In this document: positions 1 to 7,850 of the stretch, piece by piece | How positions within the stretch are numbered: the first letter of the stretch is position 1 | Layout of the letters: each line of letters starts with the position of its first letter | From: Betaproteobacteria bacterium UBA3031 | Lineage (GTDB): Bacteria > Pseudomonadota > Gammaproteobacteria > Burkholderiales > Eutrophovitaceae | Assembly (NCBI GenBank): GCA_002367635.1 | Contig: DFDI01000090.1 | Span: 36,412-94,168 of the forward strand | Length of the DNA stretch: 57,757 bases | Direction: 5' to 3' | The notes under the pieces: generated by a model | Told to the model about the DNA's origin: nothing | Databases searched by the model: none | Seen by the model: the letters and a program-made list of their open reading frames with translations, nothing else | Made by a program: the position numbers and the translations under genes

Positions 1-563
1 CCAAAGAGTTGTATACCAATCTGTTTGCCCGGCTGGAGGCCATCCGCAACTGAACGCTCTAGGAAGTCAGTAAATCGCGAGCTGGTGCCTTCCTCAAAAC
101 CTGAATAGAATTTTTGAGCACCAAAACGTGCGATAAATTTCTTGCTTGGTTTGAAGTCAAGATAACCATATTCCAGTACGTTTTCATCTGGATTGAAAGT
201 TGCTTCCAAACCCCAGATCTCATCAATCGTCGCCTTCACCCCAAGATAAACCCGACGGATCGAGAAAGTGTCTGCTTCTAGATCATGGTTATAGTCATAG
301 AAATCAGACTGAATTCGGCCTGCAAGCTGGAACGCGTTTTTGCCGTCTAAAGTTTCCCACTTGAATCCGCCTTTGTATTTGCCTTTGAGTGAATTGGGGT
401 CACCTTTATCCGCTTTGATCTCTTTATACTCAGCGTCATTGATCACGCCTTTGTCATAGAGTTTATCGATCAATGCATCATTTGCAGCAACACTACCAGT
501 CATCGCGAATAACGCGCCCGCAACTGCCGTAGCTATAAGTGCTTTGTTACTTTTTGTGAACAT
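1..563 (-). CDS. Phosphate-selective porin (OprO/OprP family), N-terminal part
   Basis: Only the first 187 codons are in the window; the gene runs off the left edge. The product starts with a signal peptide (MFTKSNKALIATAVAGALFA, then cleavage after SVAA). A short helical segment follows (DALIDKLYDKGVINDAEY), then the first beta-strands of an outer-membrane barrel (FQLAGRIQSDFYDY, SIRRVYLGVKA, LEYGYLDFKP, FIARFGAQKF). This layout is typical of OprO/OprP porins, trimeric channels that pass phosphate or polyphosphate across the outer membrane. The ATG at 563-561 has an AGGAG ribosome site seven bases upstream. A PhoB box with a matching -10 lies at 664-697, which supports a phosphate-starvation role. 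The exact anion selectivity cannot be read because the channel lysines lie outside the window. Confidence 0.85.
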   Translation of the reverse strand, partial: MFTKSNKALIATAVAGALFAMTGSVAANDALIDKLYDKGVINDAEYKEIKADKGDPNSLKGKYKGGFKWETLDGKNAFQLAGRIQSDFYDYNHDLEADTFSIRRVYLGVKATIDEIWGLEATFNPDENVLEYGYLDFKPSKKFIARFGAQKFYSGFEEGTSSRFTDFLERSVADGLQPGKQIGIQLF

Positions 564-663
564 TCACAATCTCCTAATGGATAATAGAACTATTTCGTGC
601 ATAACCGAGCAAGCTCGAACTTACAAAAACGGCTCTCACACAAATCCGTTTCCGATGGGACGC

Positions 664-697
664 ATAGTAAAAGTTGGATATTACAGTTTGATTACAA
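664..697 (-). promoter_or_regulatory. PhoB box plus -10 of the porin promoter
   Basis: Read on the minus strand there are two heptamers, TTGTAAT and CTGTAAT, separated by CAAA (680-697). This is the classic PhoB direct repeat with 11-base spacing. Ten bases downstream lies TACTAT (669-664), a good -10, and there is no separate -35, as in PhoB-activated promoters. The promoter points at the porin, about 100 bases upstream of its start codon. Confidence 0.8.
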
Positions 698-740
698 TTT
701 TCAGCTGTCGTAAAAAAGCTACAACGGGGATAACTTAGGG

Positions 741-2252
741 TTATGTCAACGCCAAGGCCATGAGGCACAAGGCAAGCCCTGCGGTCGTCAATCCGAGGAG
801 TCTAACTTTACGGTTGAGGTCTTTGATTTCCTCTAGATGCTCTCCCCGACCCGCCTCCGCGTCCTCTGACAAATAAGCGTCAATCAGTCGCGGCAATCGT
901 GGAAGTATCGCAACCCACGAGGGCGCCTCTTTTTTAATCTGTTTGATCAGCCCCTTAAGACCCATTTGCTCTTTCATCCAGCTTTCAAGATAAGGCTTCG
1001 CCGTCTTCCAAAGGTCTAAGTTTGGGTCTAACTCGCGACCAAGCCCCTCAACGTTCAGCAACGTTTTTTGAAGCATGATGAGCTGCGGTTGAATTTCTAC
1101 GTTAAAACGTCTCGCTGCTTGAAAAAGATTCAAGAGTAATCGACCAAAGGAAATATCCTTAAGCGGCTTATCGAATATCGGTTCACAAATGAATCGTATT
1201 GTTGCCTCAAAGTCATCGATGCGGGTATCTTTAGGGACCCAACCCGCGTCAACATGTGCCTCTGCTACGCCGCGGTAGTCACGCCTAAAAAATGCCAGGA
1301 AATTCTGAGCCAGATAATTTTTATCAACCTCGGTGAGGGTTCCCATAATCCCGAAATCAAGAGCTACATAACGTCCGTCCAATTGCACCAAAATATTACC
1401 CGGATGCATGTCGGCGTGAAAGTATCCGTCTCGAAACACCTGAGTAAAAAATATCTCTACGCCGGATGCTGCCAGTTTTTCTAAATCAATCTGGTTGGCT
1501 CTTAACTCATCAATTTTCCCAACCGGGATGCCTGTCATACGCTCCATTACCATGACATTCGTACGACAAAAATCCCAATAGATTTCTGGCACGACCAAGC
1601 TGGATGAGTCCTTAAAGTTACGACGCAGTTGACTGGCGTTTGCTGCCTCGCGCATGAGATCAAGCTCGTCGTCAAGGTGTCGTCTAAACTCCGCAACCAC
1701 CTCTCTTGGTTTGAGTCGTTTGCCGTCTGGAAGGATGCTCGCTAACGCCCACGCAAACAAATCGAGCAGCGCAATGTCACGGCTAATCACAGATGCGATG
1801 TCGGGTCGCAATACCTTTACGGCCACTTCCCTACCATCCATCAAAACACCAAAGTGAACTTGCGCAACCGAAGCGCTGGCGATCGGCTTAAGATCGAACT
1901 CCCTAAATATTTTTGACGTATCGCCCTCAAATGAACGCTCTAAGATATTCGAAACAGCCTCCGATGAAAACGGCGCAACTCTATCTTGCAGCAAGGCCAA
2001 CTCATCCGCGATGTCGAGCGGAATCATGTCTCGCCTCGTGGAGAGCACTTGACCGAACTTAACGAATATAGGCCCAAGCTGCTCTAACGCAAGACGCAGC
2101 CGTTCGCCTCTTGGACGAGACAGATCACGGGTGAAAAATATTGTTCGTGTGACTCCTCGAAGAACGCGTAACGTGCGATTCGAAGACGCAAATTCGTCAA
2201 GGCCAAACTGAATCGCTACCCAAAAAATATACAGTGCGCGAAAAAACCTCAT
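741..2252 (-). CDS. ubiB: Ubiquinone biosynthesis regulatory kinase-like protein UbiB
   Basis: UbiB is an atypical ADCK/ABC1-family kinase-like ATPase needed for ubiquinone synthesis, probably by helping extract membrane-bound intermediates. At 503 residues it is slightly short for the family (about 520-550). Family marks are visible: the KxGQ region (VKFGQVLSTRRDMIP), the VAVKVLRPDI nucleotide-binding lysine region, a catalytic-loop region (YFHADMHPGNILVQ) and the metal-binding DFG (VALDFGIMG). A hydrophobic C-terminal segment (LLGLTTAGLALCLMALALT) is the membrane anchor. The start codon overlaps the end of ubiJ by four bases, so the two are translationally coupled. It is the last gene of the DUF971-ubiE-ubiJ-ubiB run. 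Confidence 0.95.
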   Translation of the reverse strand: MRFFRALYIFWVAIQFGLDEFASSNRTLRVLRGVTRTIFFTRDLSRPRGERLRLALEQLGPIFVKFGQVLSTRRDMIPLDIADELALLQDRVAPFSSEAVSNILERSFEGDTSKIFREFDLKPIASASVAQVHFGVLMDGREVAVKVLRPDIASVISRDIALLDLFAWALASILPDGKRLKPREVVAEFRRHLDDELDLMREAANASQLRRNFKDSSSLVVPEIYWDFCRTNVMVMERMTGIPVGKIDELRANQIDLEKLAASGVEIFFTQVFRDGYFHADMHPGNILVQLDGRYVALDFGIMGTLTEVDKNYLAQNFLAFFRRDYRGVAEAHVDAGWVPKDTRIDDFEATIRFICEPIFDKPLKDISFGRLLLNLFQAARRFNVEIQPQLIMLQKTLLNVEGLGRELDPNLDLWKTAKPYLESWMKEQMGLKGLIKQIKKEAPSWVAILPRLPRLIDAYLSEDAEAGRGEHLEEIKDLNRKVRLLGLTTAGLALCLMALALT

Positions 2253-2860
2253 ACGTTGAGGTTTTTCTGGTTGTCGTGTCGCGTTCGAATGACTTCGGTC
2301 ACACGCTTCTCAAAACGACTCACCGCATCCGATAACTCATCCACCTCTTGAATAAACAGATCAGCACCCACCTTAGTAACCAACAGCCGCGATTCTTCGG
2401 TTAGATAGTCACTCAGTGACGACTTCATTGATTGACGCGCACCACTTAACCAACGTCCGAACCCCCTCAAGAGCTCACCTAATCGATGGGCGATCACATC
2501 GCCGAAGACTCGAGAAAGATCCTCTTCATAATCCCAGTCAATCTTACTCACGATGCGGGATAGGTCAGAAGCGAAATGCGCGTCACCTTCAATACGCACA
2601 CCTCTCCAACCAAACTCACCCTCTTTGAGCCAATTGAGCGCGACGTCAGGACTTAGTTTTATGATTAAACTCGGCTGCTCGTCACCCGAATAGTGTCCAA
2701 CATAACCCTCTCCGTCTATGCACACCACAATTGGGCCTAAAAGTGTCTCTACGCTAATAAGCTTGCCTCTATGGGCAGCAAGATCCTGTCGCGCTTCGGG
2801 CGAGCCTGAGAGCACATGTTTCAAAAAACGCAATATCAAAACTAAGGGCAGCATCATCAC
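2249..2860 (-). CDS. ubiJ: Ubiquinone biosynthesis accessory factor UbiJ (SCP2 domain)
   Basis: A 203-residue protein with an N-terminal SCP2-type lipid-binding fold (VCIDGEGYVGHYSGDEQPSLI, then WRGVRIEGDAHFASDLSRIV) and a charged helical C-terminus (FIQEVDELSDAVSRFEKRV). UbiJ with UbiK forms the scaffold that carries the octaprenyl tail of ubiquinone precursors to the Ubi hydroxylases and methylases. The identification rests on the fold plus position between ubiE and ubiB, the standard arrangement in proteobacteria. It overlaps both neighbours by four bases (ATGA-type). Three consecutive Met codons open the frame, so the true start could be any of them. Confidence 0.88.
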   Translation of the reverse strand: MMMLPLVLILRFLKHVLSGSPEARQDLAAHRGKLISVETLLGPIVVCIDGEGYVGHYSGDEQPSLIIKLSPDVALNWLKEGEFGWRGVRIEGDAHFASDLSRIVSKIDWDYEEDLSRVFGDVIAHRLGELLRGFGRWLSGARQSMKSSLSDYLTEESRLLVTKVGADLFIQEVDELSDAVSRFEKRVTEVIRTRHDNQKNLNV

Positions 2861-3612
2861 ACCTTGAACCCTCGATGAACCGCAACCACACCCGCCGCAA
2901 GATTAAAGTACTCAACCCGGTCGAAACCTGACTCTCGAAACATATCCGCAAGCTCCTCTTGACTCGGGTGCATACGAATAGATTCTGCCAAATAACGATA
3001 GCTATCCTCATCTTTAGCAACAAGTTTGCCCATGAAGGGAATAAACTTGAAGGAATATAAATCATAGAGTTTCTCAAGCGGCTTCCATACCTTTGAAAAC
3101 TCGAGCACGATCAATCTACCGCCCCGACGCGTCACCCGATACATCTCCTTCAATGCCTGCGCTTTATGGGTCATGTTCCTCAAACCAAAGGCCACCGTGA
3201 CGCAATCAAAGTATTCATCAGGATAAGGTAGAGACTCAGCATCACATTGGCATAGAGGTGGCATTTTTCCCGCGTCCATTAATCGATCTCGCCCGACGCT
3301 GAGCATCTCCAGATTGATGTCGGTTAACCATAGTTCGCCTTCCGGTCCTATTTTTTCAAGGAATAGCTTGGATAAATCCCCCGTACCCCCAGCGATATCG
3401 AGCACGCGCGAACCGGTTGTGACGCCTGACAACTGCACCGCGAATCGTTTCCACAAACGATGCAATCCTGCAGACATGAAGTCATTCATGAGGTCGTATT
3501 GGCTTGCGACAGAACTAAAGACTGCCCCGACTCGTTTGCTTTTTTCTGATTCTGGGACGTTTTGGTAACCAAAGTGGGTGGTGCCAGATTGTTCGCTTTT
3601 CTTTGAATCCAT
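2857..3612 (-). CDS. ubiE: Ubiquinone/menaquinone methyltransferase UbiE
   Basis: SAM-dependent C-methyltransferase of ubiquinone (and, where present, menaquinone) synthesis. The UbiE/COQ5 pattern is complete: HFGYQNVPESEKSKRV, YDLMNDFMSAGLHRLWK, the SAM motif LDIAGGTGDLS, AFGLRNMTHKAQALKEMYRV, LEFSKVWKPLEKLYDLYSF, and a C-terminus ending AGVVAVHRGFKV. The frame stays open to 3747, but residues before the Met at 3612 (MDSKKSEQSGTTHFGY) do not resemble UbiE and would overlap the DUF971 gene. I therefore chose 3612, giving 251 residues, the family length. A Met at 3648 is the alternative. No strong ribosome site precedes either. It overlaps ubiJ by four bases. Confidence 0.93.
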   Translation of the reverse strand: MDSKKSEQSGTTHFGYQNVPESEKSKRVGAVFSSVASQYDLMNDFMSAGLHRLWKRFAVQLSGVTTGSRVLDIAGGTGDLSKLFLEKIGPEGELWLTDINLEMLSVGRDRLMDAGKMPPLCQCDAESLPYPDEYFDCVTVAFGLRNMTHKAQALKEMYRVTRRGGRLIVLEFSKVWKPLEKLYDLYSFKFIPFMGKLVAKDEDSYRYLAESIRMHPSQEELADMFRESGFDRVEYFNLAAGVVAVHRGFKV

Positions 3613-3628
3613 GCCGTCATCTTGAGAG

Positions 3629-4003
3629 TTAATCACGCGAGGCTCCATTTTTCTTGAGCCGCTCGAGATAGTTTGACCAGTTTTTTTCAAAATTATTCCC
3701 CAAAGACCATAAATAATCCCAAGAAAAAATACCCGTGTCATGACCATCGGTAAAGGTCAATTTTAGAGCGTAATGACCTACCGGTTCGATATGTTGAATG
3801 TTGATGTCCTTTTTCCCGACCTGCAGCACCTCTTGTCCTGGGCCGTGACCAAGCACCTCTGCCGAAGGAGAGGATACTCGTAAATACTCACAAGCCAGTA
3901 TGAATTGGTCACCATTGCTAAACGTAATCTCAAGTGAACGAGTTTTTTGGTGATGCACAATATCCGTAGGAATTAATGGGGGGGTGGAAGACTTAGTATT
4001 CAA
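3629..4003 (-). CDS. DUF971 / GBBH-like N-terminal domain protein
   Basis: A 124-residue protein made of one DUF971 domain, the small beta-rich fold also found at the N-terminus of gamma-butyrobetaine hydroxylase. Seen here: SLEITFSNGDQFILACEYLRV, then YALKLTFTDGHDTGIFSWDYLWSLG. The family is often encoded next to ubiE in betaproteobacteria; its job is not settled (iron-sulfur or quinone-related roles have been proposed). The start is a TTG, chosen because GAGG lies five bases upstream. It heads the ubi run and is divergent from phoB, so the phoB PhoB box at 4017-4045 sits directly upstream of it too. Confidence 0.85.
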   Translation of the reverse strand: MNTKSSTPPLIPTDIVHHQKTRSLEITFSNGDQFILACEYLRVSSPSAEVLGHGPGQEVLQVGKKDINIQHIEPVGHYALKLTFTDGHDTGIFSWDYLWSLGNNFEKNWSNYLERLKKNGASRD

Positions 4004-4016
4004 TTGAACCTCTTAG

Positions 4017-4050
4017 CTGTAATGCTTTTGTAACAAAATAGTCATAATAT
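4017..4050 (+). promoter_or_regulatory. PhoB box (three half-sites) and -10 of phoB
   Basis: Three heptamers lie at 11-base spacing: CTGTAAT (4017-4023), TTGTAAC (4028-4034) and TAGTCAT (4039-4045), separated by GCTT and AAAA. The first two match the PhoB consensus closely; the third is partial. TAATAT at 4045-4050 lies ten bases after the second unit, the same geometry as the porin promoter. This implies PhoB autoregulation of phoBR. The DUF971-ubi operon begins immediately to the left on the other strand and could be affected. Confidence 0.78.
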
Positions 4051-4085
4051 AACTGCGTGTACAACCAACTATAGCGAACAATTCA

Positions 4086-4772
4086 ATGGCCGGTACCATT
4101 CTTATCGTAGAAGACGAGCCAGCTATCGCTGAGCTGATCGACCTCACACTAAAACGGAACGGTCATCAAACAATCTGCGCGGGATCGGTGGAGGAGGCGA
4201 TCCTCTTGATTGACCATGCACTACCAGACCTCGCGCTCATCGACTGGATGCTACCCGGGGCCAGCGGCATAGAGCTCATTAAACGACTCAGGTCCAATAA
4301 ACGCACCCAATCCATACCCGTAATCATGCTCACCGCTAAAGCAGATGAGGCAGACAAACTAGTCGGTCTTGATACGGGAGCTGACGACTACGTCACAAAA
4401 CCATTCTCACCTAAAGAGCTCGTGGCGCGCATAAAAGCCGTTTTGCGTCGCCGCGCGCCACAACTGACCGACGACATTGTAGAAACTAATGGACTTCGAG
4501 TCGACCCCACCCAACATCGCGTCAGTCTCAACGGAGAGGCGGTTCACTTGGGGCCTTCAGAATTTCGGTTGCTGCATTTTTTTATGACACATCCTGAACG
4601 AGTCCATACGCGCACCCAGCTTCTCGATCAAGTCTGGGGCGATCACGTTTTTATAGAGGACCGTACCGTGGATGTTCACATTCGCAGATTGAGGCAGATG
4701 CTAGAACGCTCGGGCCACGACGATTACATCCAAACCGTTAGAGGTGCCGGGTATCGTTTCTCAAAACCATAA
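4086..4772 (+). CDS. phoB: Phosphate regulon response regulator PhoB
   Basis: A 228-residue OmpR/PhoB-class regulator. The receiver domain (residues 3-115) has the acidic pocket (VEDEP), phospho-acceptor Asp53 (LIDWMLPG), Thr83 (MLTAKADEAD) and Lys105 (DYVTKPFSP). The C-terminal winged helix (about 130-228) ends HIRRLRQMLERSGHDDYIQT and RGAGYRF, characteristic of PhoB. It binds pho boxes as a dimer and activates sigma70 promoters under phosphate starvation. Its own promoter carries a pho box. phoR follows after a 63-base gap. The pst transporter genes and phoU are not in the window, so they must lie elsewhere. Confidence 0.95.
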   Translation: MAGTILIVEDEPAIAELIDLTLKRNGHQTICAGSVEEAILLIDHALPDLALIDWMLPGASGIELIKRLRSNKRTQSIPVIMLTAKADEADKLVGLDTGADDYVTKPFSPKELVARIKAVLRRRAPQLTDDIVETNGLRVDPTQHRVSLNGEAVHLGPSEFRLLHFFMTHPERVHTRTQLLDQVWGDHVFIEDRTVDVHIRRLRQMLERSGHDDYIQTVRGAGYRFSKP

Positions 4773-4835
4773 ACCCTACCGTTTCGAATTTGTTACCATT
4801 CGGCATAACGCCTCACGAATGGGTACTCTGCAATC

Positions 4836-6146
4836 TTGCGACACTGGATCAACGCGCTCTCAACACTGATATTCCCAGCGATTGTCGCCGGGTTTGTTGC
4901 GCTGGTCTGGAATACGACTTTCGGCTTAATTACGCTCTGCATTTGGCTCTTTCTTGCCCTGTGGTCGGAACGACAAAATATTTATTTTTTTGAATCATGG
5001 GTTAACGCACCCAAGCCAGGACCACTTCCAGCCGTAACCCCTCGCTGGGATCAAGTATTCAAAGGTTTGATCAAAATTCAGAAACGCCAACGGGCTTCAG
5101 AAGCGGCCTTGAGTCGCGCACTCGATCGATTTGAACAAGCCGCTCGGGCCTTACCCGATGCGGTCATTTTGTTAAATAACGCAAGTCAAATTGAATGGTG
5201 CAACACGAGGGCAGAAGAATACTTTCAACTAAAACTAGACCGTGACCGCGGCGTCCAAATTGACTACTTACTCCGACAGCCCACTTTTCGAGCATTCGTG
5301 AGCAGTCCTGACGTAGAGACCACACTGAAACTTCGGCTGCCTCGAACAGGTACAGATCGCCTTGTCTCCATACAAATGATTCCGTTCGGCCATGAACAAG
5401 GGCTCTTATTGGCGCAAGACATCACGGAACGAGAGCAGTTAGAAATAACACGGCGTGACTTTGTAGCCAACATCTCACATGAGCTCCGCACACCACTCAC
5501 CGTAATACAAGGTTTCCTCGAAACATTCGAAGATGACCCCACCGATAACCCAGAACTTTTAGCGCGCGGAGTCGAATTAATGTCCGACCAAAGTCGTCGC
5601 ATGAATCGTCTGATTACCGATCTGCTGGCCCTATCTCGACTGGAGACCTCCAACACCGCACGAGAAGACGTCGTCGACGTATCAAAGCTAGCTCATGAAG
5701 TTGCGGCCGAAGCGCGCACACTATCAAATAAAAAACATCAGATTGATATCCATGTGGCTTCCGACTTGAAAATTCTAGGCGCAGAAGATGAAATCCGAAG
5801 TGCGCTGTCCAACCTGGTCAGTAACGCCGTTAGGTATTCGCCGACTGGGGGCACCATTGGCATCAGCTGGGGGCTTGTTCATAACGAGCCCGTTTTTTCC
5901 TGTCGAGACAATGGTGTAGGAATTGCCGCGGAACATCTGGACCGCCTGACAGAACGTTTCTACCGGGTTGATAAAGGCCGATCTCGAGAGACCGGGGGCA
6001 CCGGTCTTGGCTTAGCCATTGTGAAACATGTTCTCAATCGTCATGACGCACGACTGAAAATCACCAGTCAACCGGGTCGAGGCAGTGAGTTTTCAATTCA
6101 TTTCTCAAGTATAAAAATTGCGCCTCAACAGGAACTAGCCGTCTGA
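4836..6146 (+). CDS. phoR: Phosphate regulon sensor histidine kinase PhoR
   Basis: A 436-residue sensor kinase. Two hydrophobic segments (about residues 6-25 and 28-45) form the membrane hairpin typical of PhoR, with almost no periplasmic loop. A linker and a PAS domain follow (FEQAARALPDAVILLNN, about 99-200). The H-box FVANISHELRTPLTVI places the phosphorylated His at residue 215. The ATPase domain shows the N-box (ALSNLVSNAVRYSP), G1 (CRDNGVGI) and G2 (TGGTGLGLAIVKHVL). The start is a TTG with no clear ribosome site; translation coupled to phoB is likely. It phosphorylates PhoB when phosphate is short. Confidence 0.94.
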   Translation: MRHWINALSTLIFPAIVAGFVALVWNTTFGLITLCIWLFLALWSERQNIYFFESWVNAPKPGPLPAVTPRWDQVFKGLIKIQKRQRASEAALSRALDRFEQAARALPDAVILLNNASQIEWCNTRAEEYFQLKLDRDRGVQIDYLLRQPTFRAFVSSPDVETTLKLRLPRTGTDRLVSIQMIPFGHEQGLLLAQDITEREQLEITRRDFVANISHELRTPLTVIQGFLETFEDDPTDNPELLARGVELMSDQSRRMNRLITDLLALSRLETSNTAREDVVDVSKLAHEVAAEARTLSNKKHQIDIHVASDLKILGAEDEIRSALSNLVSNAVRYSPTGGTIGISWGLVHNEPVFSCRDNGVGIAAEHLDRLTERFYRVDKGRSRETGGTGLGLAIVKHVLNRHDARLKITSQPGRGSEFSIHFSSIKIAPQQELAV

Positions 6147-6160
6147 TACGCTAACTGCAT

Positions 6161-6589
6161 TTAAGCCCCAAGTTGCTCTTTTATTGAATCACGAAACTGT
6201 TCCCAAAAACCTTCGGGTGGGAGCACGGGCTGGCCTTCGGTTCGCGCACCCCAAACAGGGTTGGGATAATGGGGGTCGCCCTCAAAACGAGGAATCACAT
6301 GCCAGTGAACATGTGGAACCACGTTTCCAAATGATGCGATATTCACTTTAGTAGGATTCAACAGTGTGCGTAGAGTTCTTTCCACAACATAAACAACATG
6401 CATAATCTGCACCCGATCAGCTGAAGACAAATCAGAAAACTCAACCCAATGCTGATTCGTAATCACACGACAAAAAATTGGATACGTCTCATCACAAACC
6501 GAGATCACTCGTGCAAAATCATTTCTCCATATGACCCGCTCTTCATCGGGCAAACATAGGACGCAATCTGAGCCCACGTGCAGACTCAT
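6161..6589 (-). CDS. HIT family protein (histidine-triad nucleotide hydrolase)
   Basis: The histidine triad HVHWHVIP near the C-terminus, with CVLCLPDEE near the N-terminus and NIASFGNVVPH before the triad, marks a HIT-superfamily protein. These act as nucleoside-phosphate hydrolases or transferases. This subgroup is common in betaproteobacteria near ubiE/DUF971. The frame stays open to 6691, but family members begin close to the Cys-x-x-Cys segment. The Met at 6589 (MSLHVGSDC) has an AGG seven bases upstream, so I chose it, giving 142 residues. The longer start at 6691 would add 34 residues with no family resemblance that I can see. It is convergent with phoR, 14 bases apart. Confidence 0.85.
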   Translation of the reverse strand: MSLHVGSDCVLCLPDEERVIWRNDFARVISVCDETYPIFCRVITNQHWVEFSDLSSADRVQIMHVVYVVERTLRTLLNPTKVNIASFGNVVPHVHWHVIPRFEGDPHYPNPVWGARTEGQPVLPPEGFWEQFRDSIKEQLGA

Positions 6590-6713
6590 AGCCAAACCTG
6601 ACAAGTGGTCAGGTCCTGCCTTACGCGGCTCGTCGACGAAACGTCTGGCTTCGATGTCATCAATATGTTCCCATCTTATTATGAGCTCCATCCTAGCACC
6701 GGACGGTGTACTC

Positions 6714-7112
6714 CTAGGTCAGACCGACCATCAAGATCCAATATCTAAAGAATTTCCCCAGGGCAATACAAGACACCGATAAGACAAAGTGCGTCCTAAG
6801 CCATCCGGCTGCAACACAAACGACATCCCCCACGAGCGGCACCCAAGAAATCAAAAGAGAAAAACCTCCCCATTGTTGAACCCACGCGAATACCTTGTTA
6901 CTGGGTAGCTTATGGCTCGGAATAAACCGGCCTAAGATAAACGTTGCTATACCGCCAAGCGTGTTCCCAATGGTTGCGACCCAAAGCAACGTCCAAGCCG
7001 GAGCAGCCTCATTAAGGATCATGGTCACAAATATGATTTCGGAGCTACCCGGCAATACACTAGCGGATAAGAAACTACTTGCGAACAAACCGATCAAAGA
7101 TGCTGCTTCCAT
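6714..7112 (-). CDS. YqaA/DedA-family membrane protein
   Basis: A 132-residue integral membrane protein with about four hydrophobic segments. Family-type features are the N-terminal re-entrant region with an acidic residue (LPGSSEIIFVTMIL), the glycine-rich ATIGNTLGGIATFILGRF, and WVPLVGDVVCVAAGWLR, which carries the proline/aspartate pattern of the SNARE-associated (DedA) domain. The short length and motif spelling fit the YqaA subgroup. DedA proteins are lipid scramblases or flippases that affect proton-motive force and envelope homeostasis; the role of YqaA itself is unknown. It lies 22 bases upstream of the longer HIT frame and probably shares its transcript. Confidence 0.8.
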   Translation of the reverse strand: MEAASLIGLFASSFLSASVLPGSSEIIFVTMILNEAAPAWTLLWVATIGNTLGGIATFILGRFIPSHKLPSNKVFAWVQQWGGFSLLISWVPLVGDVVCVAAGWLRTHFVLSVSCIALGKFFRYWILMVGLT

Positions 7113-7221
7113 ATCCTGCCTCCGTCGAGCACACCGACCTCAAATGTTTTCGTCTCATTACACTCGATTTTTAAACCGTATTAACGTACACGAACTCCGA
7201 GAGCACAAAAAGAATTTGGCT

Positions 7222-7274
7222 TATAATTTGCACTTCGCTAAATAATGCAAACGCCGCCGGTCAACTGACTGGCG
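7222..7274 (+). promoter_or_regulatory. Candidate -10 and leader hairpin of the cytochrome gene
   Basis: TATAAT at 7222-7227 is a perfect -10 hexamer, but no -35 stands out 17 bases before it. Downstream, CGCCGGTC (7255-7262) pairs with GACTGGCG (7267-7274) across an AACT loop with one G-U pair. This would be a compact hairpin in the leader, about 40 bases before the cytochrome start codon. Its function is unknown. Confidence 0.35.
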
Positions 7275-7314
7275 TGCGTCCAGTTTCGACACACTTGATT
7301 ATAGGAGCACCCTC

Positions 7315-7782
7315 TTGATTAGCACCCCAAAACAACTGATTACTGTTGTCGTCCTCGCCTTTGCCGTGCCGCTAACAATTATTTTACTTATTGTCCAATT
7401 TATCACAGGTGGCATCAAAGTCGATCCCAATAGTTCTGCGATGAGTGAGCAAGCCATAGCGAAACGAATGAATCCGCTCAGCGCTAACAAGTCAAACCAA
7501 ATGGCAGGCGGGTCAAGTTCGGAGAGCGTAGCTGTAGCCCTAGATCCTGGAGAGTCTCTCTACAATACCGTGTGTCAAGCGTGCCACACCGCAGGCATTG
7601 CAGGTGCGCCTAAAACAGGAGATAAAACAGCTTGGTCTGAGCGCATGAAGCTCGGGAGCGACACCCTCTCTAAAAGCGTTATAAATGGTAAAAATATGAT
7701 GCCCGCTCGAGGCGGCGCGACCAATGCGTCAAACGACGATATTCGAGCTGCCGTAGATTTCATGTTGTCCAAGGTTAAATAA
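7315..7782 (+). CDS. Membrane-anchored cytochrome c5
   Basis: A 155-residue monohaem cytochrome c. Residues about 8-31 form an uncleaved membrane anchor (VVVLAFAVPLTIILLIVQF). A flexible Ser/Asn/Gly-rich linker leads to the c5-type domain with the haem motif CQACH at 87-91, followed by HTAGIAGAPKTGD and a Met ligand region (GKNMMPARGG). C5 cytochromes are periplasm-facing electron carriers in aerobic respiration. The start is TTG with AGGAG eight bases upstream. It is transcribed alone; the next gene, apaH, begins 68 bases later. Confidence 0.88.
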   Translation: MISTPKQLITVVVLAFAVPLTIILLIVQFITGGIKVDPNSSAMSEQAIAKRMNPLSANKSNQMAGGSSSESVAVALDPGESLYNTVCQACHTAGIAGAPKTGDKTAWSERMKLGSDTLSKSVINGKNMMPARGGATNASNDDIRAAVDFMLSKVK

Positions 7783-7799
7783 CATCAATACCTCCCATA

Positions 7800-7825
7800 C
7801 GTCACAAACCAACACGATTGTGACG
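7800..7825 (+). repeat. Perfect 8-bp inverted repeat between cytochrome c5 and apaH
   Basis: CGTCACAA at 7800-7807 pairs with TTGTGACG at 7818-7825 across a ten-base loop. No T-tract follows on either strand, so it does not look like an intrinsic terminator. It could be an operator or an mRNA hairpin 25 bases before apaH. Confidence 0.4.
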
Positions 7826-7850
7826 CGGCTCAGTGGGCATTGACTAAGGT

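Noticed and set aside
544..738. Open frame of 64 codons between the porin and ubiB on the plus strand
   Set aside because: It covers the porin start, its ribosome site and the PhoB box on the other strand, has no ribosome site and no recognisable product.
2857..3747. Longer UbiE starting at 3747
   Set aside because: The added 45 residues lie inside the DUF971 gene in another frame and have no resemblance to UbiE.
7800..7825. Intrinsic terminator after the cytochrome gene
   Set aside because: The 8-bp inverted repeat is real but has a ten-base loop and no T-tract, so I list it only as a repeat.
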